64,000 nucleotides of DNA from Burkholderia sp. BCC0322. GTDB taxonomy: Bacteria > Pseudomonadota > Gammaproteobacteria > Burkholderiales > Burkholderiaceae. The translations under genes were made by a program, and so were the position numbers. Numbering within the stretch: the stretch's first letter is position 1; the number at the start of each line of letters is the position of its first letter. This document shows, one piece after another, positions 39,084-48,635 of this stretch. The notes under the pieces are model-generated. The model was not told the DNA's origin and did not search any database. It saw nothing but the letters and a program-made list of their open reading frames with translations. The stretch spans positions 62,001 through 126,000 of the forward strand of contig NZ_CADFDU010000016.1 of NCBI RefSeq assembly GCF_902833045.1. Direction: 5' to 3'.

Positions 39084-40586
39084 TTACACCGACGGCTTGC
39101 GCGGCATCCCGAACCCGCCGAGCAGTGCGGCAACCTGACGCTTCGGCCCCTTCTTCTCGGGCTGCTGCGCGGGCTGCGCGTCGTCGTGCTGCTTCGCCGA
39201 CGCCGACGGCTCGTACGGCTTCAGGAAAAAATCGTCGACCGGCGCTTCGTGGCGACGGTGATGACCGCGCTCGGAACCGCCCGGCCGGCGCCCCGACGCG
39301 CCACGATGCTCGTCGCGATCGCGACGGCCGCCTCGTTCGCCGCCCCGCTCGGCACCGCGCTCGCTGTTGCGATCGCCGCCGCGGTCGTTGCCGCGCTCGT
39401 CGTGACGATGGCGCGCGGGCTTGTCGAGCGTGAGCGTCTGCACTTCGAGCGGACGCTTGATCAGCTTCTCGATATCGGCGAGCTGCTTGCGCTCGTTCGG
39501 GCTGCACAGCGACAGCGCGTCGCCCGTCGCACCCGCACGGCCGGTACGGCCGATCCGGTGCACGTAGTCTTCCGCACTGAACGGCAGGTCGAAGTTGATC
39601 ACGGCCGGCAGTTCGGCAATGTCGAGGCCGCGCGCGGCCACGTCGGTCGCGACCAGCGCCTCGATCTCGCCGCGCTTGAACGCGTCGAGTGCCTGCATCC
39701 GCTCGATCTGCGTCTTGTCGCCGTGGATCGCCGACGCGACCACGCCGTCGCGCTCGAGATTGCGCGCAAGGCGGCTTGCGCCGATCTTGCTGTTGCAGAA
39801 CACGATGACCTGCTTGAGGCCGCGATCGCGCAGCAACTGCACGACGGCCGCCTGCTTGTCGCCTTCGGCGACGTCGTAGACGATCTGCGTGACGTTCGCG
39901 TTCGTCGAGTTGCTGCGTGCGACTTCGATCGTCTGCGGGTTGCGCAGGTAGGTCGACGCAAGCTTCTTGATTTCCGGCGAGAAGGTGGCCGAGAACAGCA
40001 GCGTCTGGCGCTCCTTCGGCAGCAGGTTCAGGATGCGCTGCAGATCGGGCAGGAAGCCCATGTCGAGCATCCGGTCGGCTTCGTCGAGCACGAGGATCTG
40101 CACCTGGCCGAGATTCGCCGTTTTCTGCTGCACATGGTCGAGCAGACGGCCCGGCGTCGCGATCAGGATCTCGACGCCGCGGCGCAGTTCGGCCATCTGC
40201 GGGTTCATGTCGACACCGCCGAACACGACCGCGCTGCGCAGCGGCGTGTGCTTCGCATACGCGTGCACGTTCGCGGCGACCTGGTCGGCGAGTTCGCGGG
40301 TCGGCGTGAGGATCAGCGCACGCACCGGGTGGCGCGCCGGAGACGCGCTCGTGTTGGCCTGCGGCAGCAGGCGCTGGATGATCGGCAGCGAGAAACTCGC
40401 GGTCTTGCCGGTACCCGTTTGCGCGGCGCCCATGACGTCGCGGCCGGCGAGCACGACCGGAATGGCCTGCGCCTGGATCGGCGTCGGCGTCGTGTAACCC
40501 TGCTCCGCAATGGCTTTCAGGATATCGGCGGCAAGGCCGAATTGATCGAAGGTTGCGTCGACGGGCTTGGCGACAGAATCGGACAT
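39084..40586 (-). CDS. rhlE: DEAD-box RNA helicase RhlE
   Basis: A 500-residue helicase. Core motifs are the Q motif (GYTTPTPIQAQAIP), AQTGTGKT, PTRELADQ, TPGRLLDH, DEAD (VLDEADRMLD), SAT, ARGLDI and HRIGRTGRAG, all intact. After about residue 380 comes a disordered basic tail of roughly 120 residues with RG and RR-D repeats (RGGERGGRRDRDEHRG), an RNA-binding feature of RhlE-type helicases. It remodels RNA in ribosome assembly or decay. ATG at 40586; a leader of about 190 bases is predicted. Confidence 0.95.
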   Translation of the reverse strand: MSDSVAKPVDATFDQFGLAADILKAIAEQGYTTPTPIQAQAIPVVLAGRDVMGAAQTGTGKTASFSLPIIQRLLPQANTSASPARHPVRALILTPTRELADQVAANVHAYAKHTPLRSAVVFGGVDMNPQMAELRRGVEILIATPGRLLDHVQQKTANLGQVQILVLDEADRMLDMGFLPDLQRILNLLPKERQTLLFSATFSPEIKKLASTYLRNPQTIEVARSNSTNANVTQIVYDVAEGDKQAAVVQLLRDRGLKQVIVFCNSKIGASRLARNLERDGVVASAIHGDKTQIERMQALDAFKRGEIEALVATDVAARGLDIAELPAVINFDLPFSAEDYVHRIGRTGRAGATGDALSLCSPNERKQLADIEKLIKRPLEVQTLTLDKPARHRHDERGNDRGGDRNSERGAERGGERGGRRDRDEHRGASGRRPGGSERGHHRRHEAPVDDFFLKPYEPSASAKQHDDAQPAQQPEKKGPKRQVAALLGGFGMPRKPSV

Positions 40587-40785
40587 GGTGGCGTTTCGCT
40601 CAAAAGGCGCGGCGGGGACATCGTGCGTCAGGCCAGCCGGGCCTGCGCTCATCACAATTCGGAAATAGACGGAGCCGCGGCGCGCCGCGCGGCGCCGCTC
40701 TGGCGCTTGGGACCGGTTCAATGCGAACGCTGGACGCCAGGCCGTGCGGACTCCGTTCGGCGCGAATGCCGACGGAAAGGGTCGT

Positions 40786-40791
40786 ATTGTA
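40786..40791 (-). promoter_or_regulatory. rhlE -10 box, long leader
   Basis: TACAAT on the minus strand, giving a leader of about 190 bases (40587-40780). No gene lies in the leader on either strand. Confidence 0.5.
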
Positions 40792-41063
40792 GCACTGCGC
40801 AGCCATCTGTCCGTGACAACGCCGCGAACGGCCGCAACGGCGGTTCACGCGGCGGGCCCGGGCAGGCCCGTGCGGCAGACGAATGACCCGATCGGACTCA
40901 CCCGATCGGCCCACGGGTGATTTCAGGGGGCTGATCCCGGATCGTCTTGCGCGGTCGCCCGCTGCCAGCCCGCTTGCCGGGCTGTCAGGCCCGGGAGCCG
41001 GCCGCCAGCAGGCCCCGGTAGGCCCGCAGGCCCGGCAGCACGATCCACGTTCCCGCCCGGCGC
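40792..41063. other. 272-base intergenic region with tandem CCGATCGG sites
   Basis: The 10-base sequence ACCCGATCGG occurs twice with a 14-base period (40886-40895 and 40900-40909), each holding the palindrome CCGATCGG. The rest is rich in GGCCCG repeats up to the mliC stop. No gene is seen. Confidence 0.5.
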
Positions 41064-41444
41064 TCAGCCCTTCTTCTTTTTCTTCTCGACCTGTACGCAG
41101 TCACCCAGCAGCGGCGGCGCGTTCTGGTCAGCGATCTCGTCGCGCAGCGTCGCTTCCTTGCCCTTCGTCCACCACGTATAGCGGCCGGCCTGGTAGCGCG
41201 CGCCCGACGCCGACACGGTGTCGACGAACAGCATCTGCTTTCCGTTGACCGGCACGAGCGCGAAGCTCTGGCCGTTGCCTGCGAGCCAGTACGACACGCG
41301 CACCGGTTGCTTCTGGTTCGCGCACTGGTAGACGGTGAACTGGCGCGAATCGGCGTCGATCTCCTCGACGGTCAGTTGCGCGGCATGCGCGACTGAAACG
41401 GCCGTGCCGGCGAGCGCGAGCGCGGCGAGGGTTTGGCGAATCAT
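41064..41444 (-). CDS. MliC-family lysozyme inhibitor-like protein
   Basis: A 126-residue secreted protein starting MIRQTLAALALAGTAVSVAH with a signal peptide cleaved after AHA. The mature domain has the MliC pattern: FTVYQCANQ, VRVSYWLAGNGQSFALVPV, and SGARYQAGRYTWWTKGKEAT. MliC/PliC proteins block host C-type lysozyme in the periplasm or envelope. It has no lipobox, so it resembles the periplasmic PliC form. A C-terminal KKKKKG tail is unusual. AGAGGA precedes the ATG. Confidence 0.88.
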   Translation of the reverse strand: MIRQTLAALALAGTAVSVAHAAQLTVEEIDADSRQFTVYQCANQKQPVRVSYWLAGNGQSFALVPVNGKQMLFVDTVSASGARYQAGRYTWWTKGKEATLRDEIADQNAPPLLGDCVQVEKKKKKG

Positions 41445-41525
41445 GCAGGTCCTCTCACGAGACGGGTGAAAACGCGCCCTCGCGGGGCGCGCGATTATTG
41501 CGGGCGATCGGGACGGGTATCGTGA

Positions 41526-41711
41526 TCAGGGATCGATGACGTCGGCACACGCGTCGGTCGGTGCGGCCGCGACATGGCCGACGAGCGGCACGATCTTGAG
41601 CCCGGCCGAGGCGACCCGGCACGGTGCGGCCGCGAGGCCGCAACCCGCGAGGTTCACTGCAAGCGCCAGCGCGGCGGCCAGCTTTCCGATACGCAGCCAC
41701 TTCGGCGTCAT
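41526..41711 (-). CDS. Small lipoprotein (DUF6726-like)
   Basis: A 61-residue product. MTPKWLRIGKLAAALALAVN leads to the lipobox LAGC at residues 21-24; the mature peptide is about 38 residues with two more Cys (APCRV, TDACADV). GGAGAGGA precedes the ATG. It lies 81 bases before mliC and 18 bases after purT on the same strand. I believe it belongs to a small Burkholderiales lipoprotein family (DUF6726) of unknown function. Confidence 0.8.
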   Translation of the reverse strand: MTPKWLRIGKLAAALALAVNLAGCGLAAAPCRVASAGLKIVPLVGHVAAAPTDACADVIDP

Positions 41712-41729
41712 CGTCCTCTCCTGGTTGCG

Positions 41730-42944
41730 TCAGCGGGCCGACACGGGCCGGACGGCCGCGGCGGCACGCTTCGCGCGTTCGCGCGCTTCGTCGACGGTCG
41801 CGCCGGTCGCCAGCGCGACGCCCATGCGCCGCTTCGCAAAACTTTCCGGCTTGCCGAACAGGCGCAGGTCCGCGCCCGGCACCGCGAGCGCGTCGCGCAC
41901 GCCCTCGAACGCGATCCCGCGCTCGTCGAGCCCGCCGTAAATCACGGCCGACGCGGCCGGCGTACCCAGCGCCGGATCGACCGGCAGCCCGAGAATCGCC
42001 CGCGCGTGCAGCTCGAATTCCGACTGGCGCTGCGACGCAAGCGTGACGAGGCCCGTATCGTGCGGCCGCGGGCTGACCTCGGAGAACCATACGTCGTCGC
42101 CGCGCACGAACAGCTCGACGCCGAACATCCCGCGCCCGCCGAGCGCCTCGGTGACCTTGTGCGCAATCTCGCGCGACTTCTCGAGCGCCGCCGCGCTCAT
42201 CGGCTGCGGCTGCCACGACTCGACGTAGTCGCCCGCGACCTGCACGTGGCCGACCGGCTCGCAGAAGTAGGTGCGCGTGGCGTCCGTCGCCGGATCGATC
42301 GCGCGCACGGTGAGTTGCGTGATCTCGTAATCGAAGTCGATGAAGCCCTCGACGATCACGCGGCCGTGGTTCACTCGTCCGCCCGCCATCGCGTAGTCCC
42401 ACGCCGGCTTCACGTCGGCTTCGGTCTTCACGACCGACTGCCCCTTGCCCGACGACGACATCACGGGCTTCACGACGCACGGCATGCCGATCTTCGCGAT
42501 CGCCGCGCTGAACGCCTCGAACGAATCCGCGAACGCATACGGCGAGGTCGGCAGGCCGAGCTCCTCGGCCGCGAGCCGGCGGATCCCTTCGCGGTTCATC
42601 GTGAGCTGCGTCGCGCGTGCGGTCGGGATCACCTCGGCAAGGCCGGCCGCCTCGATCGCCGCGAGCGCGTCGGTCGCGATCGCCTCGATCTCGGGCACGA
42701 TCAGGTGCGGGCGCTCGGCTTCGACGATCGCCCGCAGCGCGGCGGCGTCCGTCATGTCGATCACGTGCGCGCGATGCGCGACCTGGTGGCCCGGTGCGTC
42801 CGGATAGCGGTCGACCGCGACGACTTCGACGCCGAGCCGCTGCAACGCGATGATGACTTCCTTGCCGAGCTCGCCGGCGCCGAGCAGCATGACGCGCGTG
42901 GCCGAGGGTGAGAGCGGCGTACCGAGCCGCTGACCGATCTGCAT
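41730..42944 (-). CDS. purT: Formate-dependent phosphoribosylglycinamide formyltransferase
   Basis: A 404-residue ATP-grasp enzyme of normal length. It has the N-terminal [20 protein letters not shown], the ATP-grasp lysine region [18 protein letters not shown], and [20 protein letters not shown] with HDTGLVTL. It formylates GAR with formate and ATP, an alternative to PurN. A -10 box TAACAT lies at 42984-42989 on the minus strand. The ribosome binding site (GGGTAAT) is weak. Confidence 0.97.
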   Translation of the reverse strand: MQIGQRLGTPLSPSATRVMLLGAGELGKEVIIALQRLGVEVVAVDRYPDAPGHQVAHRAHVIDMTDAAALRAIVEAERPHLIVPEIEAIATDALAAIEAAGLAEVIPTARATQLTMNREGIRRLAAEELGLPTSPYAFADSFEAFSAAIAKIGMPCVVKPVMSSSGKGQSVVKTEADVKPAWDYAMAGGRVNHGRVIVEGFIDFDYEITQLTVRAIDPATDATRTYFCEPVGHVQVAGDYVESWQPQPMSAAALEKSREIAHKVTEALGGRGMFGVELFVRGDDVWFSEVSPRPHDTGLVTLASQRQSEFELHARAILGLPVDPALGTPAASAVIYGGLDERGIAFEGVRDALAVPGADLRLFGKPESFAKRRMGVALATGATVDEARERAKRAAAAVRPVSAR

Positions 42945-43157
42945 GTGATTACCCGCTTCTGGTGGAGGACGAAAACGGCTCCGATGTTAACACGCGCCAC
43001 GGCACCGGATTTGCGCGTTTCGCCGCGCCGGCGCCCGGCCGCGGGCCGCTCGCAAGCGGGCTGCGAACGTTTTCACGCGTGAAGTGTCGGCTCGCCTGCC
43101 GCGGGGCGGGTGCGTTACTCTTACGCCTTGATCAGAATCCGATGAGGAACGAGGCTC
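42945..43157. promoter_or_regulatory. Divergent control region purT / META lipoprotein, with a palindrome
   Basis: 213 bases. A perfect 12-base palindrome TTCACGCGTGAA lies at 43072-43083. The rightward -10 candidate TACTCT (43116-43121) is bracketed by GCGT and ACGC (43112-43115 and 43123-43126). AGGAACGAGG precedes the ATG at 43158. Confidence 0.45.
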
Positions 43158-43703
43158 ATGTCCCACCTGTCCGCCGCCGCACGTGCACGCACCGGCCTGC
43201 TTCGCCCGTTGCGCGCGCCGCTTTGCGCGTTGACGCTTGCCACGCTTCTCGCCGCCTGCGCGATGCCGACCCACCCCGATTCCGCCGCCCCCGCGCCCGA
43301 CCCGTACAATCCGGCCGCCGTCCAGCTGCTCGACGACACGAGCTGGGAACTCACCAGCTGGCTGAATGCCGACGGCACGCAGCGCGCGATCCCGCACGGC
43401 GACAACGGCGAGCCGATCAAGCTCGCGCTGTCGACCGACTCGGGCATCCGGCGCGCCAGCGGGTTCTCGGGCTGCAATCGCTACATGGGCACCTACGCGA
43501 TCAAGAACGGCCTGTTGAGCTTCGGGCCGCTCGCCGGCACGCGGATGGCCTGCCCGAATACGCTCGGCGGCCAGCTCGAAACCGCGTACCTCGACGCACT
43601 CGCCCACGTCGACAAGACCGGCGTGCAGATGCGCGAACCGCGGCAATTGCAGATCGTGACCACTTCCGGCGCAACGCTGACCTTCACGCACCGGAGCCCC
43701 TGA
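43158..43703 (+). CDS. META-domain lipoprotein (HslJ-like)
   Basis: A 181-residue lipoprotein. A Sec signal with a hydrophobic core ends at the lipobox LLAAC (residues 31-35). The mature region has LLDDTSWELTSW, then GFSGCNRYMGTYAIKNGLLS and TRMACP, the META/HslJ pattern with a conserved Cys pair. HslJ-type proteins are envelope proteins linked to heat, novobiocin or metal stress; the function here is unknown. It has its own promoter facing purT. Confidence 0.88.
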   Translation: MSHLSAAARARTGLLRPLRAPLCALTLATLLAACAMPTHPDSAAPAPDPYNPAAVQLLDDTSWELTSWLNADGTQRAIPHGDNGEPIKLALSTDSGIRRASGFSGCNRYMGTYAIKNGLLSFGPLAGTRMACPNTLGGQLETAYLDALAHVDKTGVQMREPRQLQIVTTSGATLTFTHRSP

Positions 43704-43880
43704 TGCACGGCGCGCGCGAAGGCCGACCGACCGCCTTCGCACGGCGCGCCACGCGCGTGTATCGCGCGCACGCGTCACGCGACGTGAATCGGATGCACGC
43801 CGCGTTAGAGTCTTGTTCGCCGGCCGGTTAAACTCGGCGGGTCGCGCCCCGCGCGCCCCTCCCCACTCCTGTTTCAAAGC
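43704..43880 (+). promoter_or_regulatory. ftsK upstream region
   Basis: 177 bases. TAAACT at 43829-43834 is a candidate -10 box inside CGCCG (43818-43822) and CGGCG (43835-43839). It is 47 bases before the ftsK ATG. A GCGAAGGC hairpin near 43726-43751 may end the META transcript. Confidence 0.45.
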
Positions 43881-46800
43881 ATGCACACGGTTGTCTTCGG
43901 CTGGTTCGGCATCTCCGCCGTCTGGTTCCTCCTTCTCTTCTGGCGTCTCGTGCAGGCGATGCTGCCCGGCGGCGGCGGGCTCGCCGGCCGCGGCTCGATC
44001 CGCCTGTGGCTCGGCTTCGCCGCCGTGTTCGTGGCCAGCTGCACGCTGACGAGCCCACTGTCGGGCCCCGACACGAACGCGCTCGGCCATGCGTTCTCCG
44101 CAGGCTTCGCCCACGTGCTGGGCCCGATCGGCACGCCGGTCGCGATGGTCGTGCTGTTCTTCGCCGGGTTGCCCTGGCTGACCGGCATCGGCTGGCGGCA
44201 GTTCGCCGCGTGGGTCGATACGTCGTTCGGCGTCAAGCTGGCGCGCGACGGCGGTGACGACGAAGCGCGCGGCATCGCCGACCTGCCGCGCAGCGCGTTG
44301 CATCGCGACGACGATATCGTCCAGCCGACCACCGCGCATACCGTCAATTCGATGGCGCCGCGCCAGAACGGCCGATATTCGCGCCCGACGCTGTGGAAAC
44401 CCGACCCGCAGGCGCGACTGAAGCCACGCAGCAGCACGCCTGCCCGTCCGCACGTGGAACCTGTTGCGCCGTCGGGCTGGTTGAAGCCGGCCGCGCCCCA
44501 GCGCAGCATGCCGACACCGCCCGCGCCGATCCCCCCGGCCAGCGCAATGCCGCCGCCGACGACCGGCAGCACCGCCAGCCTCGCGCGCGCAGCGGCAAAC
44601 TCACAAGTCCCGCGCCCCGATCCAGCCCCGCTTCCTGCCGGATTCCAACCCGTCCGCCCGCGGCCGACTGCCGCGCGACCGGCCACTGCCGCGTTGAAGC
44701 CGACCCCGCCGCGCACCACGGTCACGCCGCGGCCGGCCACCACGCAGCCGCAGCGCCCGCCGGTACGCCCCGCCGCAGGAGCCGGTTCGGCCGGCCTGCC
44801 GTCGGATGCGGCACGACGTCGCCCGGCGCAGCAAACGCCGGCGCGCCCACCGCTGTATGCGTGGACGGAAAAACCCGCTGCACCGATCACGCCGGCGCCG
44901 AGCGTGCACGACACGCTGCGCTCGATCGAGGCCAGCACCGCGCAATGGGCGACGCTGGGTGGTGCGCAGTCGGACGGTGCCGGGCATGCGGCGGCAGCCG
45001 CAACCGTGGCCGGTGTGGCCGCGGCAGCAGCCGGCATGGCAGCGCCGGCCGCAGCGACCGTGCCGACCGGGTTCGCCTCCGCGGCCCACGGCCTAGCGGC
45101 GCATGACGCCAGTGTTCCGCTCGCACACGATGCGCCCCCCGCGTACGACGACAACGCACCGATCATGCTCGACGCGTTCGTGCCGGCAGCACCCGCCGTC
45201 CATGCACCGGTTGCCGATGCGGGCGCCGTGGCGTTCGACGCCGCCGCACCGCACGCGGTGTCGAATGCCGGCAGCGACGCCGCCGCGTTCTCGCATCACG
45301 CCGATGACGAAATCCGGCACGCCGACGATGCCGTTGCCGCACCGGCATCGGGAATCACGCCCGCGCCGGCGTTCGACGCGCCCATCGACCTCGCGCCGTG
45401 GGAAGACCTCGCCAGCCAGCCGGTTTACGGGTTCGACGCGTCCGCGTGGCACCCGGTCGCCACGCCGTCGACGGCTGTGACGGGATCGGAACCGGCCAAC
45501 GCCGCCTCTGCGCAACCGACGACCGAGGTGGTTCACGACATCGCCGCGAGCAACCCGCCGGCATCGTTCGACACTGACGACAAGTACACGACGAAACCGG
45601 CTGCTGCGATCGATCGCACGGCGTCGGCCCGCATGCCGCAGGGCATCGCCGACGCGCACGCCGACGTGAAGCCCGCCGGGAGCGTCGCGCCGTTCGCGGC
45701 CCTCCCCTCCTCTCCGATCGCCGAAACGACATCGCGCACAAGTGCCGAAACTCGGCCGTTTGCAGCGGCGTCGGCACCGTCCGCATCGAGTGCCGCACTG
45801 GAAGCAGCCAAGTCGGATACGGTGGAACCTGCCGCGCCGCTGACGGCAATCGCTCAAGACACCGCACCGGCGGCGGCATGGACGTGGGCGCCTGCAACGG
45901 CGCAACCGGCCACGACGAATACGCCCGTCACCTCGGAATTGCCGAAATCGCCGGTTACGGCTCAACCGTTTGCCGCCGCGCAAGCTCCGTCGACGAGTGC
46001 TGCGTCGCCGCTCGTCGGCACCGCCCACGGTTCGACCGCGCAAGCGCCTGCATCCGCATCGGGCAATGCGCCTGTCGCCGTCACCGCTCTGTCGGACAGT
46101 GCGATCGGCACGGCATCCGGTTCGCTCGCTCAACCGGCTGAGTCGAACGCTGCATCCGTCGCGCCGGCATCCCCGATCGGCGTGACCAGCGCTGCGTCGG
46201 CTCCGCTTTCGCAGCCGGCCACTTCGGCATCGAACGCTGCATCCATCGCGCCGGCGGCTCCGGCCAGCGTTGCGGGCACGACTGACGGTTCGCCCCTCCG
46301 CGCATCGACACTCGCGTCGTCCGCCGCGCCTGCCATGACGCCTTCGACGGCCGGCACGTCGGCTTCGACTTCCGGTTCGACCGCGCCGGCGATCGCTGCC
46401 ACGACACCCGTCAATGTCGTGTCGGGCCCGATCACTGCACCGTCCGCGCCCGCCCCGACGCTTCAGGCCAACCCGGCAACCTCGCCGACGGGTACGACAT
46501 TTGGCGCATTCGGCACGTCGGGCGCAGTCGCACCGCAGCCGAGCGCAAGCCTGCCCGTACCACCGGCCGCTTTCGGCACAACTGCACCGACCTCCGCCCC
46601 GATCGCATCGATCGCCACGGCGGCAGCAACGCCAGCGCAACCGATCGCCAGTTCGCCCGTCGCTCCGGCCGGCTCGCTGACGTCCTTCGGCATGACCACC
46701 GCGACGCTGGCTCCGACGATCGCTTCCGCACCTGCGGCAATCGAAGCCACGACGTTCGCCCCCCCGCCCGCCTCGGCCTCGTCGCCGGCAAGCTGGTCCG

Positions 46801-48539
46801 CGTCGAATGTCTCCGCGGCACCGGCAGCCCCATTGGCCGCGGCACCGCAACCCCCGGCAACGATCCCCGGCGAGAGCCTGTCCGCACCGGCGGCGCTCGC
46901 GCCCGCACCGGCGATGCCCGTTGGCCAGCCGGCCGAGGCAGCCACCGCCGCCGCGATCGAACCGGCCGCGCCGATCGAAGCCGCATCGCCGCCGCCCGCC
47001 GACACCCCCGCCCGCCCACCGCGCCCGAACGCGTTCGAATTCCACGCGCCCGCGTCGTTCAACGTCGAACTGCCGACGCTCGACCTGCTCGAGCCCGCGT
47101 CCGACGACGTCGAAATGATCACCGAGGAACACCTCGCGCAAACGGCACAGGTGATCGAACAGCGGCTGCAGGAATTCAAGGTGCCGGTGACGGTGGTCGG
47201 CGCATCGGCCGGCCCCGTGATCACGCGCTTCGAGATCGAACCCGCGCTCGGCGTGCGCGGCAGCCAGATCGTCGGGCTGATGAAGGACCTGTCGCGCGGC
47301 CTCGGCCTCACGTCGATCCGCGTCGTCGAGACGATTCCCGGCAAGACCTGCATGGGCCTCGAACTGCCGAACGCGAAGCGCCAGATGATCCGCCTGTCGG
47401 AAATTCTCGAGTCGCGCCAGTACCAGCACTCGGCCTCGCAGCTGACGATCGCGATGGGCAAGGACATCACCGGCCACCCGGTGGTCACCGATCTCGCGAA
47501 GGCGCCGCACATGCTCGTCGCGGGCACGACGGGCTCGGGCAAGTCGGTCGCGATCAACGCGATGATCCTGTCGCTGCTGTACAAGGCGACGCCGGAAGAC
47601 GTGCGGCTCATCATGATCGACCCGAAGATGCTGGAGCTGTCGGTCTACGAAGGCATCCCGCACCTGCTCGCGCCGGTCGTCACCGACATGAAGCTCGCGG
47701 CGAACGCGCTGAACTGGTGCGTCGGCGAGATGGAGAAACGCTACCGGCTGATGTCGGCCGTCGGCGTGCGCAACCTCGCGGGCTTCAACCAGAAGATCCG
47801 CGACGCCGAAGCGAAGGAAAAGAAGATCGGCAACCCGTTCTCGCTGACGCCCGAGGATCCGGAGCCGCTGTCGACGCTGCCGCTGATCGTCGTCGTGATC
47901 GACGAGCTGGCCGACCTGATGATGGTCGCAGGCAAAAAGATCGAGGAACTGATCGCGCGCCTCGCGCAGAAGGCGCGCGCGGCCGGCATCCACCTGATTC
48001 TCGCGACCCAGCGCCCGTCCGTCGACGTGATCACGGGACTGATCAAGGCGAACATCCCGACGCGCGTCGCGTTCCAGGTGTCGTCGAAGATCGACTCGCG
48101 CACGATTCTCGACCAGATGGGTGCCGAGTCGCTGCTCGGGATGGGCGACATGCTGTTCCTGCCGCCGGGCACCGGTTATCCGCAGCGCGTGCACGGCGCG
48201 TTCGTCGCCGACGAGGAAGTGCACCGGATCGTCGAATACCTGAAGCAGTTCGGCGAGCCGCAGTACGAGGAAGGGATCCTCGACGGCCCGGCCGCCGACG
48301 GCGCGACGCAGGACCTGTTCGGCGATGCGCCTGACGCGGAAGCCGATCCGCTGTACGACGAAGCCGTCGCGTTCGTCGTGCGCACGCGGCGCGCGTCGAT
48401 CTCGTCGGTGCAGCGGCAGTTGCGCATCGGCTACAACCGCGCCGCGCGCCTCGTCGAGCAGATGGAGGCGGCCGGGCTCGTATCGGCGATGGGCATCAAC
48501 GGCAGCCGCGAGGTGCTCGTGCCGGCCGCGGCCGACTGA
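43881..48539 (+). CDS. ftsK: DNA translocase FtsK with an extremely long Ala/Pro-rich linker
   Basis: A 1552-residue FtsK (E. coli FtsK is 1329). The N-terminus has three to four hydrophobic helices in residues 1-110. A linker of roughly 890 residues follows, made almost wholly of Ala, Pro, Ser, Thr and Val, with no recognisable domain. The motor begins near residue 1046 ([20 protein letters not shown]), with Walker [15 protein letters not shown] near 1213, Walker [14 protein letters not shown] near 1335, and a C-terminal winged-helix gamma domain ([20 protein letters not shown]) that reads polar DNA sites. It clears DNA at the closing septum. The linker length is conserved in type but variable across related proteins. 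Confidence 0.95.
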   Translation: MHTVVFGWFGISAVWFLLLFWRLVQAMLPGGGGLAGRGSIRLWLGFAAVFVASCTLTSPLSGPDTNALGHAFSAGFAHVLGPIGTPVAMVVLFFAGLPWLTGIGWRQFAAWVDTSFGVKLARDGGDDEARGIADLPRSALHRDDDIVQPTTAHTVNSMAPRQNGRYSRPTLWKPDPQARLKPRSSTPARPHVEPVAPSGWLKPAAPQRSMPTPPAPIPPASAMPPPTTGSTASLARAAANSQVPRPDPAPLPAGFQPVRPRPTAARPATAALKPTPPRTTVTPRPATTQPQRPPVRPAAGAGSAGLPSDAARRRPAQQTPARPPLYAWTEKPAAPITPAPSVHDTLRSIEASTAQWATLGGAQSDGAGHAAAAATVAGVAAAAAGMAAPAAATVPTGFASAAHGLAAHDASVPLAHDAPPAYDDNAPIMLDAFVPAAPAVHAPVADAGAVAFDAAAPHAVSNAGSDAAAFSHHADDEIRHADDAVAAPASGITPAPAFDAPIDLAPWEDLASQPVYGFDASAWHPVATPSTAVTGSEPANAASAQPTTEVVHDIAASNPPASFDTDDKYTTKPAAAIDRTASARMPQGIADAHADVKPAGSVAPFAALPSSPIAETTSRTSAETRPFAAASAPSASSAALEAAKSDTVEPAAPLTAIAQDTAPAAAWTWAPATAQPATTNTPVTSELPKSPVTAQPFAAAQAPSTSAASPLVGTAHGSTAQAPASASGNAPVAVTALSDSAIGTASGSLAQPAESNAASVAPASPIGVTSAASAPLSQPATSASNAASIAPAAPASVAGTTDGSPLRASTLASSAAPAMTPSTAGTSASTSGSTAPAIAATTPVNVVSGPITAPSAPAPTLQANPATSPTGTTFGAFGTSGAVAPQPSASLPVPPAAFGTTAPTSAPIASIATAAATPAQPIASSPVAPAGSLTSFGMTTATLAPTIASAPAAIEATTFAPPPASASSPASWSASNVSAAPAAPLAAAPQPPATIPGESLSAPAALAPAPAMPVGQPAEAATAAAIEPAAPIEAASPPPADTPARPPRPNAFEFHAPASFNVELPTLDLLEPASDDVEMITEEHLAQTAQVIEQRLQEFKVPVTVVGASAGPVITRFEIEPALGVRGSQIVGLMKDLSRGLGLTSIRVVETIPGKTCMGLELPNAKRQMIRLSEILESRQYQHSASQLTIAMGKDITGHPVVTDLAKAPHMLVAGTTGSGKSVAINAMILSLLYKATPEDVRLIMIDPKMLELSVYEGIPHLLAPVVTDMKLAANALNWCVGEMEKRYRLMSAVGVRNLAGFNQKIRDAEAKEKKIGNPFSLTPEDPEPLSTLPLIVVVIDELADLMMVAGKKIEELIARLAQKARAAGIHLILATQRPSVDVITGLIKANIPTRVAFQVSSKIDSRTILDQMGAESLLGMGDMLFLPPGTGYPQRVHGAFVADEEVHRIVEYLKQFGEPQYEEGILDGPAADGATQDLFGDAPDAEADPLYDEAVAFVVRTRRASISSVQRQLRIGYNRAARLVEQMEAAGLVSAMGINGSREVLVPAAAD

Positions 48540-48600
48540 GCGCGGCGGCCGGTCGGCCGCCGGCAACCGATACGGGCGCACCGGGAAACCGGCCGCCCCA

Positions 48601-48632
48601 AGAAAGGGCGCTGCATCGGCAGCGCCCTTTCT
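48601..48632. terminator. Bidirectional terminator between ftsK and the lactonase gene
   Basis: A 14-bp perfect stem (AGAAAGGGCGCTGC, 48601-48614 and 48619-48632) with an ATCG loop. Flanking TCTCCTTT on the plus side and a short T/C-rich run on the minus side serve the two convergent genes. Confidence 0.8.
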
Positions 48633-48635
48633 CCT

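Noticed and set aside
44330-47020. Apparent repeats in the Ala/Pro-rich part of ftsK as a possible tandem repeat element
   Set aside because: There is no fixed repeat unit; it is low-complexity coding sequence, not a mobile or satellite repeat.
45093-48581. A 1162-codon open frame on the minus strand
   Set aside because: It is the antisense shadow of the ftsK linker and motor; composition is dominated by Arg and Gly.
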